In this document: one piece after another, positions 34,439-42,937 of the stretch
How positions within the stretch are numbered: position 1 is the first letter of the stretch
How the letters are laid out: every line of letters begins with the position of its first letter
NCBI RefSeq assembly: GCF_014696105.1
Contig: NZ_JACJPO010000011.1
Location: 1-64,000, forward strand
Length of the DNA stretch: 64,000 bases
Direction of reading: 5' to 3'
Source of the DNA: Microcoleus sp. FACHB-1515
Lineage (GTDB): Bacteria > Cyanobacteriota > Cyanobacteriia > Elainellales > Elainellaceae
The notes under the pieces: generated by a model
Database searches by the model: none
What the model was told of the DNA's origin: nothing
What the model saw: the letters and a program-made list of their open reading frames with translations, nothing else
Translations under genes and position numbers: made by a program

Positions 34439-34625
34439 AACAAAGTGAAGCGATCGCACCTGACTCCACTCGCGCTAGCGAGCACTTGTCTGCGTTAATT
34501 CCGACACAACACCAAAGAATGAGAAGTTCTGTAGTGATTTCTACCAAATGGTGAATTTCTGAACTAGTAGGCTCTATGTTTCATTAAGAAGTAGAAGCGA
34601 TACAGGTTTAGATAGGCAAAAATTT

Positions 34626-35432
34626 ATGGAAGGCAACGGTCAACGCGGACAGCTATTTATTATTGGCGGCGCAGAAGACAAAGAAGGCGACTGCAAAATT
34701 TTGAGAGAATTTGTGCGGCAGGCAGGCGGATTGCAAGCTCATCTCGTGATCATGACAGTTGCGACCGAACTGCCCAAAGAAGTCGGCGACAGCTATACCG
34801 AAATTTTTGAGCGACTGGGCGCAGAAGATGTGAAGGTACTTGACACGGGCAAGCGCGAAGATGCCGAAGATCCTGAAGCGATCGCCCTGATCGAACAAGC
34901 CACTGGAGTGTTCTTCACAGGCGGCAATCAAGCCCGCATTACCGAAATGCTTCGCGACACAAAGCTGCATCACGTCATGCTCGATCGCCTCAAGCAAGGC
35001 TTGGTCATTGGCGGAACGAGTGCCGGAGCCGCGATGATGCCCGACATGATGATCGTGAGCGGCGAAGCTGAAACGAACCCGCGTGTGGAAGTGGCGGAAA
35101 TGGAGCCGGGAATGGGCTTTCTACCGGGATTTGTGATTGACCAGCATTTTGCTCAGCGCGGTCGTTTGGGTCGCTTGCTGTCGGCTCTGATGCAGCAGCC
35201 CGCCGTCCTTGGCTTTGGCATTGATGAGAATACGGCGATCGTGGTGAATGGCAACACGCTGGAAGTTATCGGGGATGGCGCCGTCACGATCGTCGATGTC
35301 GCTAATGTCACGCACACAAATGCCGACAACCTGCTGAAGGACGAAGATATGGCAATCTGTGGCGCAAAACTACACATCTTGCCGCACGGCTATCGCTTTC
35401 ACATCGAAAATCGGACGCCGATCGCAAGTTAA
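34626..35432 (+). CDS. cphB: Cyanophycinase
   Basis: 268 aa. Serine peptidase that cuts cyanophycin (multi-L-arginyl-poly-L-aspartate) into beta-Asp-Arg dipeptides. Seen: LFIIGGAEDKEGDCKILREF, GVFFTGGNQARITEML, VIGGTSAGAAMMPDMMIVSG with nucleophile Ser132, GFLPGFVIDQHFAQRGRLGR and GFGIDENTAIVV. Length and residue numbering match Synechocystis CphB. No cphA (cyanophycin synthetase) follows, unlike the common cphB-cphA arrangement. Confidence 0.94.
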   Translation: MEGNGQRGQLFIIGGAEDKEGDCKILREFVRQAGGLQAHLVIMTVATELPKEVGDSYTEIFERLGAEDVKVLDTGKREDAEDPEAIALIEQATGVFFTGGNQARITEMLRDTKLHHVMLDRLKQGLVIGGTSAGAAMMPDMMIVSGEAETNPRVEVAEMEPGMGFLPGFVIDQHFAQRGRLGRLLSALMQQPAVLGFGIDENTAIVVNGNTLEVIGDGAVTIVDVANVTHTNADNLLKDEDMAICGAKLHILPHGYRFHIENRTPIAS

Positions 35433-35484
35433 AGCGGGAGGTAGAGGGCAGCAGGAAGAGAAAACAAAAACTCGACCTTCTGCC

Positions 35485-36024
35485 TCATTCGATCGATCGT
35501 CGCAACAATTCCACCCCATCGCGCCCGTCAATTTCCTGTAGGTAAACTTTGACGATTTCCTCTTTCGCGGTGGGAAGTTTTTTGCCTGTGAAATCTGGCT
35601 GAATTGGAACTTCGCGATGGCCGCGATCGACCAAAACTGCGAGACGAATGATTTCTGGTCTACCGTAATCATTCACCGCATTTAATGCAGCGCGAATGGT
35701 TCGACCTTTGAAGATGACATCATCCACCAGAACAACAATTTTGCCGCTTAGATCAAAAGGAATCTCGGTTTTTTCGGGTGTGCGTAAATCGATTCGATCG
35801 AGGTCGTCCCGATAAAAAGTAATGTCCAGCGAGCCGACTGGAATCTGCACCTGTTCCAATAATTCGATTTGTTTTGCCAGCGTTGCAGCCAGCGGCACGC
35901 CTCTGGTGTAGATGCCAATTAAGGTGAGTCGGGACAAGTCCGATCGCTCCACAATTTGCGAGGCAATGCGGTTGATGGTGCGGCGCATTTTGTCAGCGGA
36001 AAAGATTTCGACGGGTTCGGGCAT
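35485..36024 (-). CDS. pyrR: PyrR bifunctional regulator/uracil phosphoribosyltransferase
   Basis: 179 aa. Seen: [47 protein letters not shown] and the PRPP-binding [20 protein letters not shown]. In firmicutes PyrR attenuates pyr mRNA; in cyanobacteria the RNA-regulatory role is less established. It is on the opposite strand, with its end facing cphB. First gene after cobD in transcription order, 43 bp apart, so possibly co-transcribed. Confidence 0.92.
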   Translation of the reverse strand: MPEPVEIFSADKMRRTINRIASQIVERSDLSRLTLIGIYTRGVPLAATLAKQIELLEQVQIPVGSLDITFYRDDLDRIDLRTPEKTEIPFDLSGKIVVLVDDVIFKGRTIRAALNAVNDYGRPEIIRLAVLVDRGHREVPIQPDFTGKKLPTAKEEIVKVYLQEIDGRDGVELLRRSIE

Positions 36025-36067
36025 GAGGAGTGTTGGGTATTGGGAATCAGGTGGCGACGTTTTTACC

Positions 36068-37027
36068 TCACGATCGAAGGTACAGGAACAGCAGGACGAT
36101 CGCTAGCCACAGCAGGAAGCAAATTCGCGTTAGGCGAGTGGCCTGGTGAATCGTTTGGGGCGTGATGGGTTCGATCGCATCGCCCAGCAGCGGCTTCAAT
36201 TTGAGGATGCCGCGATAAGTGTTTTTACCGCCAACCTGCACACCGAGCGCGGCGGCATAAGCGGCTTCGCTCCATCCAGCATTCGGACTGGGATCTTGAG
36301 GAGCGTCGCGCAGGCAGATTTGCCAAACGTGCAGCGGACGACGAGAGAGCAGCGCGATCGACAGCACCGCAAGTCGGCAGGGAATCCAGGTCAAACCGTC
36401 TTCGAGGCGAGCGCTAGCGCGTCCCAGGAATGTGTATGGCGGCTCGCGATAGCCAACCATCGAATCGAGCGTACTGGCAGCTTTGTAGGCGAGAGCCACA
36501 GGGACGCTGCCGATCGAAGTGAACGCGCCGACGATCGCCCAGAACAGCGGAGCCAAAACGCCATCGATCGCATTTTCCGTGACGGTTTCCAGCACGGCTC
36601 GAAGAATTTCTGCTTCCGATAGTTTTTCAGTGTCGCGTCCGACATATTGCGCCAGTCGAGTTCTTGCTGTTTCTAGATCGCCAGATTCGAGCGGTTCCAG
36701 CACATCGATCGCAGCATCCTTCAAGCTGCGTCCGGCAAAACAAGAGGCGAGCAGAACGGCGGCAACTGCAACTTCCACGATCGAATGCAGGCTCGACGCA
36801 AGCCAAACAATCTCCCAGCCTGCCAATCCGCTCAGACCGATCGCGCTAACGGTTAAGCCAACGCCTGCCCAAAATTGCGATCGCTCTGAGTCAAAATGCT
36901 TGAGCGCCCAGTGGGTGTATTGCGTGATTCCCCAGCCGATCGCCTGAACCGGATGAAACAAGCGGCGGGGATCGCCAATCAGGAAGTCGAGCAGGGCGGC
37001 GATCGTCAGAATGAGAGCCGGAGTCAT
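36068..37027 (-). CDS. cobD: Adenosylcobinamide-phosphate synthase
   Basis: 319 aa, membrane protein with several spans. Adds aminopropanol phosphate in cobalamin (or pseudocobalamin) synthesis. Seen: [59 protein letters not shown] and [18 protein letters not shown], diagnostic of CbiB/CobD. ATG overlaps the upstream acetyltransferase stop by four bases (ATGA), so the two are coupled. Confidence 0.94.
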   Translation of the reverse strand: MTPALILTIAALLDFLIGDPRRLFHPVQAIGWGITQYTHWALKHFDSERSQFWAGVGLTVSAIGLSGLAGWEIVWLASSLHSIVEVAVAAVLLASCFAGRSLKDAAIDVLEPLESGDLETARTRLAQYVGRDTEKLSEAEILRAVLETVTENAIDGVLAPLFWAIVGAFTSIGSVPVALAYKAASTLDSMVGYREPPYTFLGRASARLEDGLTWIPCRLAVLSIALLSRRPLHVWQICLRDAPQDPSPNAGWSEAAYAAALGVQVGGKNTYRGILKLKPLLGDAIEPITPQTIHQATRLTRICFLLWLAIVLLFLYLRS

Positions 37028-37596
37028 GTGCGGCGGCGGGGGCGGCTGTTGCGCTGGCGATCGGCTTTGCTGCGCTCGTAAGCGATCAGTTTGCCGTAGT
37101 ATTCATGCTTGTTGAGGTTCATCGACAGAAAAATGTGCTTGCGGACGTTGCCGAAGCCTTTGCGGGTGAAAAACTTGACGGCGGGAATGTTGGCCGGATC
37201 GGTATCAACCATCATGAATCTTGCGCCTTCATCGATCATGCGCTCGACGATGCGATCGACAAGCTGATCGGCAATGCCCCGCCGCTGAAACTGCGGACTC
37301 ACTCCTAGCCACAAAATGTAGCCATAGACCCACGAAGCTTTGCTGATGATTGTGCCCAGCGTGAATCCGGCTAAATGATCGCCAACTGTAGCAACCAGGC
37401 AGTATTCCGGGTCGGTGTTGAACTGGCCGATGACTTCCCACTCGTCCCAAGTGCGGTAGATGTAGGGATAGAGGTCGCTGGTGAACAAGCTTTCGCCCAA
37501 GTGATAAACCGGGGCAAGATCGTCGATGCCCATGTCGCGGATTTCGACATCAAAATCCTCCAGGTTTGGGGCAGGTAAATCAGAGTCGGAAGTCAT
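37024..37596 (-). CDS. GNAT-family N-acetyltransferase
   Basis: 190 aa. Acetyl-CoA binding motif A WLGVSPQFQRRGIADQLVDR, preceded by GDHLAGFTLGTIISKASW, and FFTRKGFGNVRKHIFLSMNL at the end. The C-terminus is Arg-rich. Most similar in layout to RimI/Ard1-type N-terminal acetyltransferases; substrate unproven. Overlaps cobD by four bases; the operon reads acetyltransferase, cobD, then pyrR. Confidence 0.85.
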   Translation of the reverse strand: MTSDSDLPAPNLEDFDVEIRDMGIDDLAPVYHLGESLFTSDLYPYIYRTWDEWEVIGQFNTDPEYCLVATVGDHLAGFTLGTIISKASWVYGYILWLGVSPQFQRRGIADQLVDRIVERMIDEGARFMMVDTDPANIPAVKFFTRKGFGNVRKHIFLSMNLNKHEYYGKLIAYERSKADRQRNSRPRRRT

Positions 37597-38077
37597 GACG
37601 AAACGGTGGATTCACTCAAGTTTTGTGTTGCTAAGAATTGAGCCGAAGCGCAACAGAGTTGTGGTGGTGTACTACAAATAGCGAGCCTTCTGCGACAAGC
37701 GCTCAGGTGCGATCGCAGGCAATCGCGCTCCGACCTTCGTTAAAGCTATCGCGTTTATACTCGATCGCTGTTTTTTTCTTGCAAAAAAGGCTAGCCGCTG
37801 CCAACTCCGTCTGCATTGCCGCCTCCGAATGCCATCCGACCATTTAGCTTCTGCCCAGTTCGATCGCTGCCGCTTGGGGAAACAGCAGCAATGTTTGATC
37901 TCAGCAGAGATTATTAAGTTTTGTTAACACTGTTGCAATCCCCAAAAATAACCGCTATCTATAGGGGACAAGCAAAAACGCTTCTACCACATGTAGCGTT
38001 CAAGCCGAAAATCTTCCGATTTAATTTAGGTTTCGTTTGTCGTCAACTTCATTCACATCAACCTCACACCAAGTCCT
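37597..38077. other. Intergenic region upstream of 38078 gene
   Basis: 481 bp. The left half has no gene or obvious structure beyond HIP1 sites. The right half holds a well-formed promoter at 37933-37961 for the 38078 gene, giving a leader of about 110 bases. Confidence 0.5.
37933..37961 (+). promoter_or_regulatory. Sigma-70-type promoter of the 38078 gene
   Basis: -35 TTGCAA (37933-37938), 17-bp spacer, -10 TATCTA (37956-37961). A start about 37968 would leave a leader of about 110 bases before ATG 38078, long enough for a cis-regulatory element, but no clear structure was found in it. Confidence 0.55.
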
Positions 38078-38296
38078 ATGAACTACCAAGAACAGCTTAA
38101 TCCCTGGGTGATCCATCAACTGCTGCCCGACCTAAAGCGATCGCTCGTCATGCGGTTTCGTCGTCGTGTTGATGCTGAATCATACCTCAAAGTGATTCAA
38201 CAAATGCGCCCGAAAGCTCAATTTGCGATCGCGTTTGAAACCAATTCGATGGTGAAAGCGCAATCTGCAAAGGTCGAGGTGCCTGCTTCTTTGTAG
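38078..38296 (+). CDS. Small hypothetical protein
   Basis: 72 aa: MNYQEQLNPWVIHQLLPDLK, then VMRFRRRVDAESYLKVIQQM, and a short tail. Basic, soluble, no domain known to me. It has its own promoter (37933-37961) and a strong terminator (38342-38377), which supports it as a real, singly transcribed gene. Confidence 0.65.
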   Translation: MNYQEQLNPWVIHQLLPDLKRSLVMRFRRRVDAESYLKVIQQMRPKAQFAIAFETNSMVKAQSAKVEVPASL

Positions 38297-38341
38297 GGTT
38301 CTGGTTAAAACCTGGTTTGTCTCCGCTAAATCAATCACTCG

Positions 38342-38377
38342 AAGGCTGGGGTGGCGATCGATCGCCACCCCAGCCTT
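38342..38377 (+). terminator. Terminator after 38078 gene
   Basis: Perfect 17-bp arms, 38342-38358 and 38361-38377 (AAGGCTGGGGTGGCGAT and its complement), followed by GTTTT. It lies 46 bp after the gene stop and 61 bp before the end of the minus-strand kinase gene. Confidence 0.75.
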
Positions 38378-38437
38378 GTTTTAAGGTGATGGATGGTTTT
38401 AGGGTGAGGGATGTCGAGACATAGCAGCGCCGTGTCC

Positions 38438-40375
38438 CTAAAGGCTGTGGCGGATGGCAGGATGTTTTGTCGCAGATCGATCGATTTGCGCGTTCGGTGC
38501 GGAATCGATCGATTCGAGCGCAGAAGCGATCGGCAAGGCCACCTCGACCGTTGTACCCTGCCCGATTCCGGCACTGTGAAGCGAAATGCTGCCGCCCATC
38601 AGCTCGATTAGATTGCGCGAAATTGCCAAGCCCAAGCCTGTGCCTTCATACTTGCGCGTCGTGCTGCCATCCACCATCACAAACGGACGGAACAGCTTGT
38701 GCTGCTGAGCCGGATCGATGCCGATGCCTGTATCTCGCACCGCAATAATAATCCAGCCGTCAGGACTGGGCGCGTTGGGGGCAGGGTTGAGTGTGGCACG
38801 CTCGATGCGCGTGGCGATCGAGATGCCGCCTTGGTCAGTGAATTTGATGGCGTTGTAGATAATGTTGAGCAGCACCTGCTTGAGTCGCGCCGGATCAGCC
38901 CGCACCCAAATTGGGCTGGTCGTGTCGGGAGCGGTTAGCGTTAATCCTTTTTGCTGAATCTGCACACTTTCGAGATGAATGGCTTCGCGCAAAATTTCCT
39001 GAATGTCGATGAGTTCCAGCGACAGGGGAATTTCGCCGCCTTCAATTTTGGCAATATCGAGCAGATCGTTAATGATGTTGAGCAGGTGGATTGCAGCTTT
39101 GTCCGCCTGTTCCAAAAATTCAAGTTCTTCCTCGCGGCTGTCGCAGCAGTCATCATGCACCAGTCGGATGCAGCCGATAATTCCATTCAGCGGCGTCCGC
39201 AATTCGTGCGACGTGTTGGCGAGAAATTCACTTTTGAGCTTGTTGGCAGCTTCTGCTTCTTGCCAAGCGGCCTCTAGCTCTTGGGCGCGTTCTTCCAAGC
39301 GGCGCACCATGTTGTCAAGCACTTCGGCAAGCTGATTGATTTCTTTGACGCGAAAATTTTTGGGTGCACGCTCTAGCGGGTCGCGCTTGTGGATGCGGCT
39401 GGCATATTTGCCAAGCTGCTCAAGCGGACGGGCAAGATCGCGAGCAAGATACAGCATTGCCAGCAAATGCGTGATCAGCAAACCCGCCGTGAGAATAAAC
39501 AGAATTTGCGTAATTTCTTTGAGGCCTTCCAGCGCATGATCAAGCCGCGTCACGGCCAAAACCGTCCAGGTTTGCTGCTGGCTGGTGCGGGTGGCAATGT
39601 CGAGCGGGCTAAAGCCTGCTAGCCATTCCGTTCCATCGCCGCCAAATTCAAACAGATGGCGCACCGCACGATCGCCCCGCTGAGCATTTTCCAAAATATC
39701 TTCGTAGCGATCGACATCGCCCGCTACATTTGCAGGTTTGCCGACGCGATCGCCAAACGGATGCGCTAGCACTTGTCCGTTCTGGTCAAGAATCACCGTG
39801 TAGCCCAGCAGCGACCAGGGTTCGCCGCTTTCAAGCTGCGTAATCGTTGTTTGTGCGACCAGTTGATAGCGGCGATCGCCACTGGCATTTGCCACGATCG
39901 TCGTCAGCAGCAGCCGCAGTTGGCTCGATGCTTGCGCGGGCAGTGGCGTTGTAATGGGCGTCAGCGTAAACGGCGTTGCAGTGTCGGCCTGCGCGGGTGC
40001 GATCGCTTCGTTGCCGCAGGTGCTCGCGATCAAGCGCTGTGTTTGTAGATCGCGAAGCTGCAAGCAGCGCACGTCAGTTGGCAACTGCGGCAGCAGCTTT
40101 TGCAGATAAGACTGAGTGGCGGCAGGCGAACCGCTGGTCAGGCTGGGCGATTCTCCAGCGATCGCTAAGCTCGTTTGCAGTGCGGAAATTGAAGCGTGAA
40201 CGTAGTCCGCTTTGCGCGTGGCGCTTTCCATCAAATTTTGCCGCGCCGTGTAAAGCAGGCTGGTGCGGGCTTTGCGGAAGGTCACGGCCACTCCCAACAG
40301 CAAAATCGGAATGGTCAGCAGCAGAGCGCGTGAAAGCAGCACGCGGCGAAACGAAGATTGACCTAGCATAGCCAT
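38438..40375 (-). CDS. Sensor histidine kinase with Cache-type input
   Basis: 645 aa. One N-terminal membrane helix, a periplasmic Cache-like sensor region (about 40-290), a second helix (about 295-315, FILTAGLLITHLLAMLYLA), a HAMP-like linker (LARPLEQLGKYASRI), then HisKA with the phospho-His in SHELRTPLNG, and HATPase_c motifs NIIYNAIKFT, VRDTGIGID, YEGTGLGLAISRN. A full membrane sensor kinase; ligand unknown. An in-frame TTG at 40426 exists but ATG 40375 (MAMLGQSSFRR) fits the first helix. No response regulator is adjacent. Confidence 0.92.
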   Translation of the reverse strand: MAMLGQSSFRRVLLSRALLLTIPILLLGVAVTFRKARTSLLYTARQNLMESATRKADYVHASISALQTSLAIAGESPSLTSGSPAATQSYLQKLLPQLPTDVRCLQLRDLQTQRLIASTCGNEAIAPAQADTATPFTLTPITTPLPAQASSQLRLLLTTIVANASGDRRYQLVAQTTITQLESGEPWSLLGYTVILDQNGQVLAHPFGDRVGKPANVAGDVDRYEDILENAQRGDRAVRHLFEFGGDGTEWLAGFSPLDIATRTSQQQTWTVLAVTRLDHALEGLKEITQILFILTAGLLITHLLAMLYLARDLARPLEQLGKYASRIHKRDPLERAPKNFRVKEINQLAEVLDNMVRRLEERAQELEAAWQEAEAANKLKSEFLANTSHELRTPLNGIIGCIRLVHDDCCDSREEELEFLEQADKAAIHLLNIINDLLDIAKIEGGEIPLSLELIDIQEILREAIHLESVQIQQKGLTLTAPDTTSPIWVRADPARLKQVLLNIIYNAIKFTDQGGISIATRIERATLNPAPNAPSPDGWIIIAVRDTGIGIDPAQQHKLFRPFVMVDGSTTRKYEGTGLGLAISRNLIELMGGSISLHSAGIGQGTTVEVALPIASALESIDSAPNAQIDRSATKHPAIRHSL

Positions 40376-40574
40376 AAGCACTGACGATTGGAGGTGCAAA
40401 CCTGCCGACAGCAGTGAAGACGACAATACGATCGACCTTCACCAGCCGTTTTAGAAATTCTAGACGGGTGGCAACGCGATCGATCGGGAACGACACTGCA
40501 ATTGTAAAACTACTATTCCCTAGACTTCGTGCGATCGCCATCCGTACAGCCAAAGTTCATGAAAAAATTGTGAA

Positions 40575-41261
40575 ATGCAAAGGGTTTTCTCTATTTATAC
40601 CGTCGTTGTGCTGGCGATGAGCGCGGATGGTAAGATCGCGGATGCCAATCGATCGCCCGCTCGTTTCGGCTCGGTGACAGACAAAGCGCACCTCGAAGCG
40701 CAAGTCGCTCAAGCCGATGCGGTTCTCTTCGGTGCCGAAACGCTCAGAGCTTACGAAACCACGCTGCGCGTCACCCATCCCGATTTGCTCAAGCTGCGCC
40801 AGCAGAACCATCAGCCGCCCCAACCGATTCAGATTGTTGCCTCGCGATCGGCCAAGCTGAATTCCGACTGGCGATTTTTCTCTCAACCTGTTCCCCGCTG
40901 GCTGCTGACCACGCCCGCCGCTCAAGCTTGGGATGCGCCCCATTTCGATCGCGTCCTGACGATCGGCACACCCAGCGGCATCGACTGGCGAGCGGCCTGG
41001 AAGGAATTTGCACACAGCGGCATTCGACGGATCGCCGTTTTGGGCGGCGGTTCGATCGTCTGGAATTTACTGGAACTTGACCTAATTGACGAACTGCGGC
41101 TGACGATTTGCCCGCTGCTGCTTGGCGGCACGATCGCCCCCACTCCCGCTGCCGGAATTGGCTTTCCAGAAGCGATCGCCCCGCGCCTCCAGCTTCTATC
41201 GGCTGAAGCGATCGACCACGAAGTCTTTTTGCACTATCGCCTGCAACATCGTGAAGTTTGA
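40575..41261 (+). CDS. RibD C-terminal domain (pyrimidine reductase-like) protein
   Basis: 228 aa. A dihydrofolate-reductase-like fold without the N-terminal deaminase of full RibD. Seen: VVLAMSADGKIAD, DAVLFGAETLRAYETTLRV, RRIAVLGGGSIVWNLLELDL and LTICPLLLGG. Fits RibD_C (PF01872): a NADPH-dependent reductase possibly in riboflavin or pterin metabolism. It overlaps or abuts the next gene. The combination with a PF04339-like protein is not an obvious riboflavin operon. Confidence 0.85.
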   Translation: MQRVFSIYTVVVLAMSADGKIADANRSPARFGSVTDKAHLEAQVAQADAVLFGAETLRAYETTLRVTHPDLLKLRQQNHQPPQPIQIVASRSAKLNSDWRFFSQPVPRWLLTTPAAQAWDAPHFDRVLTIGTPSGIDWRAAWKEFAHSGIRRIAVLGGGSIVWNLLELDLIDELRLTICPLLLGGTIAPTPAAGIGFPEAIAPRLQLLSAEAIDHEVFLHYRLQHREV

Positions 41262-41305
41262 ACTACCTTGAAAAAGGCCACCTCGATCGCTCTATCCGTC
41301 CCAAA

Positions 41306-42505
41306 ATGGAACAGCTTAAACCCCGCTACACCGTCGCCTGGATCAACAGCATGACCGAAGTGCCGCGATCGGTTTGGGACGAAATGGCCGTGCCGCTGAA
41401 GACGCCGTTTTTTGAATGGTCGTGGCTGCACTGCATGGAAGCGTCAGGTAGTGCGACCGCCAAGGCCGGATGGCTGCCGAATCATCTGACAATCTGGCGC
41501 GATCGATCGCTGGTTGCCGCCGCACCGCTCTACCTGAAAGGCCACAGCTACGGCGAATTCGTCTTCGATCATCAGTGGGCAGATTTATCGCAGCGGTTGG
41601 GCGTGCAGTATTACCCGAAACTGCTGGGCATGTCGCCGTTTACGCCTGCCGAAGGCTATCGCTTTTTGATTGCGCCTGGCGAAGATGAAGACGAGCTAAC
41701 CGATCGCATGGTGGAAGCGATCGATTCGTTTTGCCAGCGCAATCGGATCTCAGGGTGCAACTTTCTCTATGTTGACCCGGACTGGCAAATCAAAATGGAG
41801 GAGCGCGGCTTCACGCCTTGGCTGCACCACAGCTACATCTGGCAAAATCACGACTACCAAACTTTTGATGATTATTTGAAGGCGTTCAACGCCAATCAAA
41901 GACGCAACATTAAGCGCGAACGCAAAGCCGTCGCCAGTGCGGGACTCACACTGAAAGTGTTTACAGGCGATCAAATCCCCAGCCAAATGTTTAGTCAGAT
42001 GTATCGCTTTTATTGCGACACCTGCGACAAGTTTGGCTGGTGGGGCAGCAAATATTTAACCCGCCGATTTTTTGAGCAGCTAGACGATTGCTATCGCGAT
42101 CGCGTCGTCTTTTTTGCTGCCTATAGCGAAGGTGATGAACGTCATCCAATGGCGATGTCTTTCTGTTTGACCAAAGGCGATCAGCTTTATGGCCGCTATT
42201 GGGGCTGTGCAACTGAGTTTGATAATTTGCACTTCGATACTTGCTACTACACGCCGATCGAATGGGCGATCGATCGCAACATTCAAACTTTTGATCCTGG
42301 AGCGGGCGGCAGACACAAAAAGCGGCGCGGTTTTCCGGCCACGCCCAACTACTCGCTCCACCGTTTTTACAATCCCAAACTGTCGCAAATTCTTACCTCC
42401 TACATGGCGGAAGTGAATCAAATGGAGCAGCGCGAAATTGATGCGATTAATGCAGATTTGCCGTTTGCTCAAGCCACTGATAATCCCAATCGATCGAACA
42501 TTTAG
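41306..42505 (+). CDS. PF04339-type (peptidogalycan/GNAT-like) protein
   Basis: 399 aa. Seen: VWDEMAVPLKTPFFEWSWLH, WADLSQRLGVQYYPKLLGMSPFTP, AFNANQRRNIKRERKAVASAG, YGRYWGCATEFDNLHFDTCY and DPGAGGRHKKRRGFPATPNYS. These match the DUF482/PF04339 family, which is related to the BioF2/FemAB acyl-CoA N-acyltransferase fold. The real substrate is unknown despite the family's 'peptidogalycan' label. A TTG at 41258 overlapping the upstream stop is an alternative start; ATG 41306 is chosen. Confidence 0.85.
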   Translation: MEQLKPRYTVAWINSMTEVPRSVWDEMAVPLKTPFFEWSWLHCMEASGSATAKAGWLPNHLTIWRDRSLVAAAPLYLKGHSYGEFVFDHQWADLSQRLGVQYYPKLLGMSPFTPAEGYRFLIAPGEDEDELTDRMVEAIDSFCQRNRISGCNFLYVDPDWQIKMEERGFTPWLHHSYIWQNHDYQTFDDYLKAFNANQRRNIKRERKAVASAGLTLKVFTGDQIPSQMFSQMYRFYCDTCDKFGWWGSKYLTRRFFEQLDDCYRDRVVFFAAYSEGDERHPMAMSFCLTKGDQLYGRYWGCATEFDNLHFDTCYYTPIEWAIDRNIQTFDPGAGGRHKKRRGFPATPNYSLHRFYNPKLSQILTSYMAEVNQMEQREIDAINADLPFAQATDNPNRSNI

Positions 42506-42543
42506 AGTAAATTGGATGTATCGATAAAACTGCAATCAACGGT

Positions 42544-42936
42544 ATGACTCAAACGGCATTACTGGCGGCAGAATTGGCTGCACTCGACGACAAACTTTCC
42601 AAGCGCTACATCGAGCTTGATCCAGATGGATATTTTTTGATCTATCTCGATCGCGCTGCCAATTTGATTTGCGCCAAACATTTTTCAAACTTCATCAATG
42701 ACAAAGGTTTAGCTTGCGATCCTGAAACAGGAAAGCCGTTGCCCACACGCGGCAAAGTTGAACGCACACCAACGGCAACTTTTACGGGAAGAACCGCAAA
42801 AGAACTCTGCATCAAAATCTTTGAAGAAACCAAACCCTGCCCAATTCGCTATCTCGACCATGCCGCTTATTTAGGTCGTGAATTTGTGCGAGCTGAGCAA
42901 GCGCTAATTAGCGGTCAAGATTACGTGCAAGATTAA
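42544..42936 (+). CDS. DUF4346-type conserved cyanobacterial protein
   Basis: 130 aa. Seen: ALDDKLSKRYIELDPDGYFL, LICAKHFSNFINDKGLACDP, GRTAKELCIKIFEETKPCPI and AAYLGREFVRAEQALISGQD. I recognise this as the DUF4346 domain, which also occurs fused to dihydropteroate-synthase-like proteins in cyanobacteria; this link to pterin chemistry may tie it to the nearby reductase. 38 bp after the previous gene, same strand: likely an operon of three. Confidence 0.7.
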   Translation: MTQTALLAAELAALDDKLSKRYIELDPDGYFLIYLDRAANLICAKHFSNFINDKGLACDPETGKPLPTRGKVERTPTATFTGRTAKELCIKIFEETKPCPIRYLDHAAYLGREFVRAEQALISGQDYVQD

Positions 42937-42937
42937 T

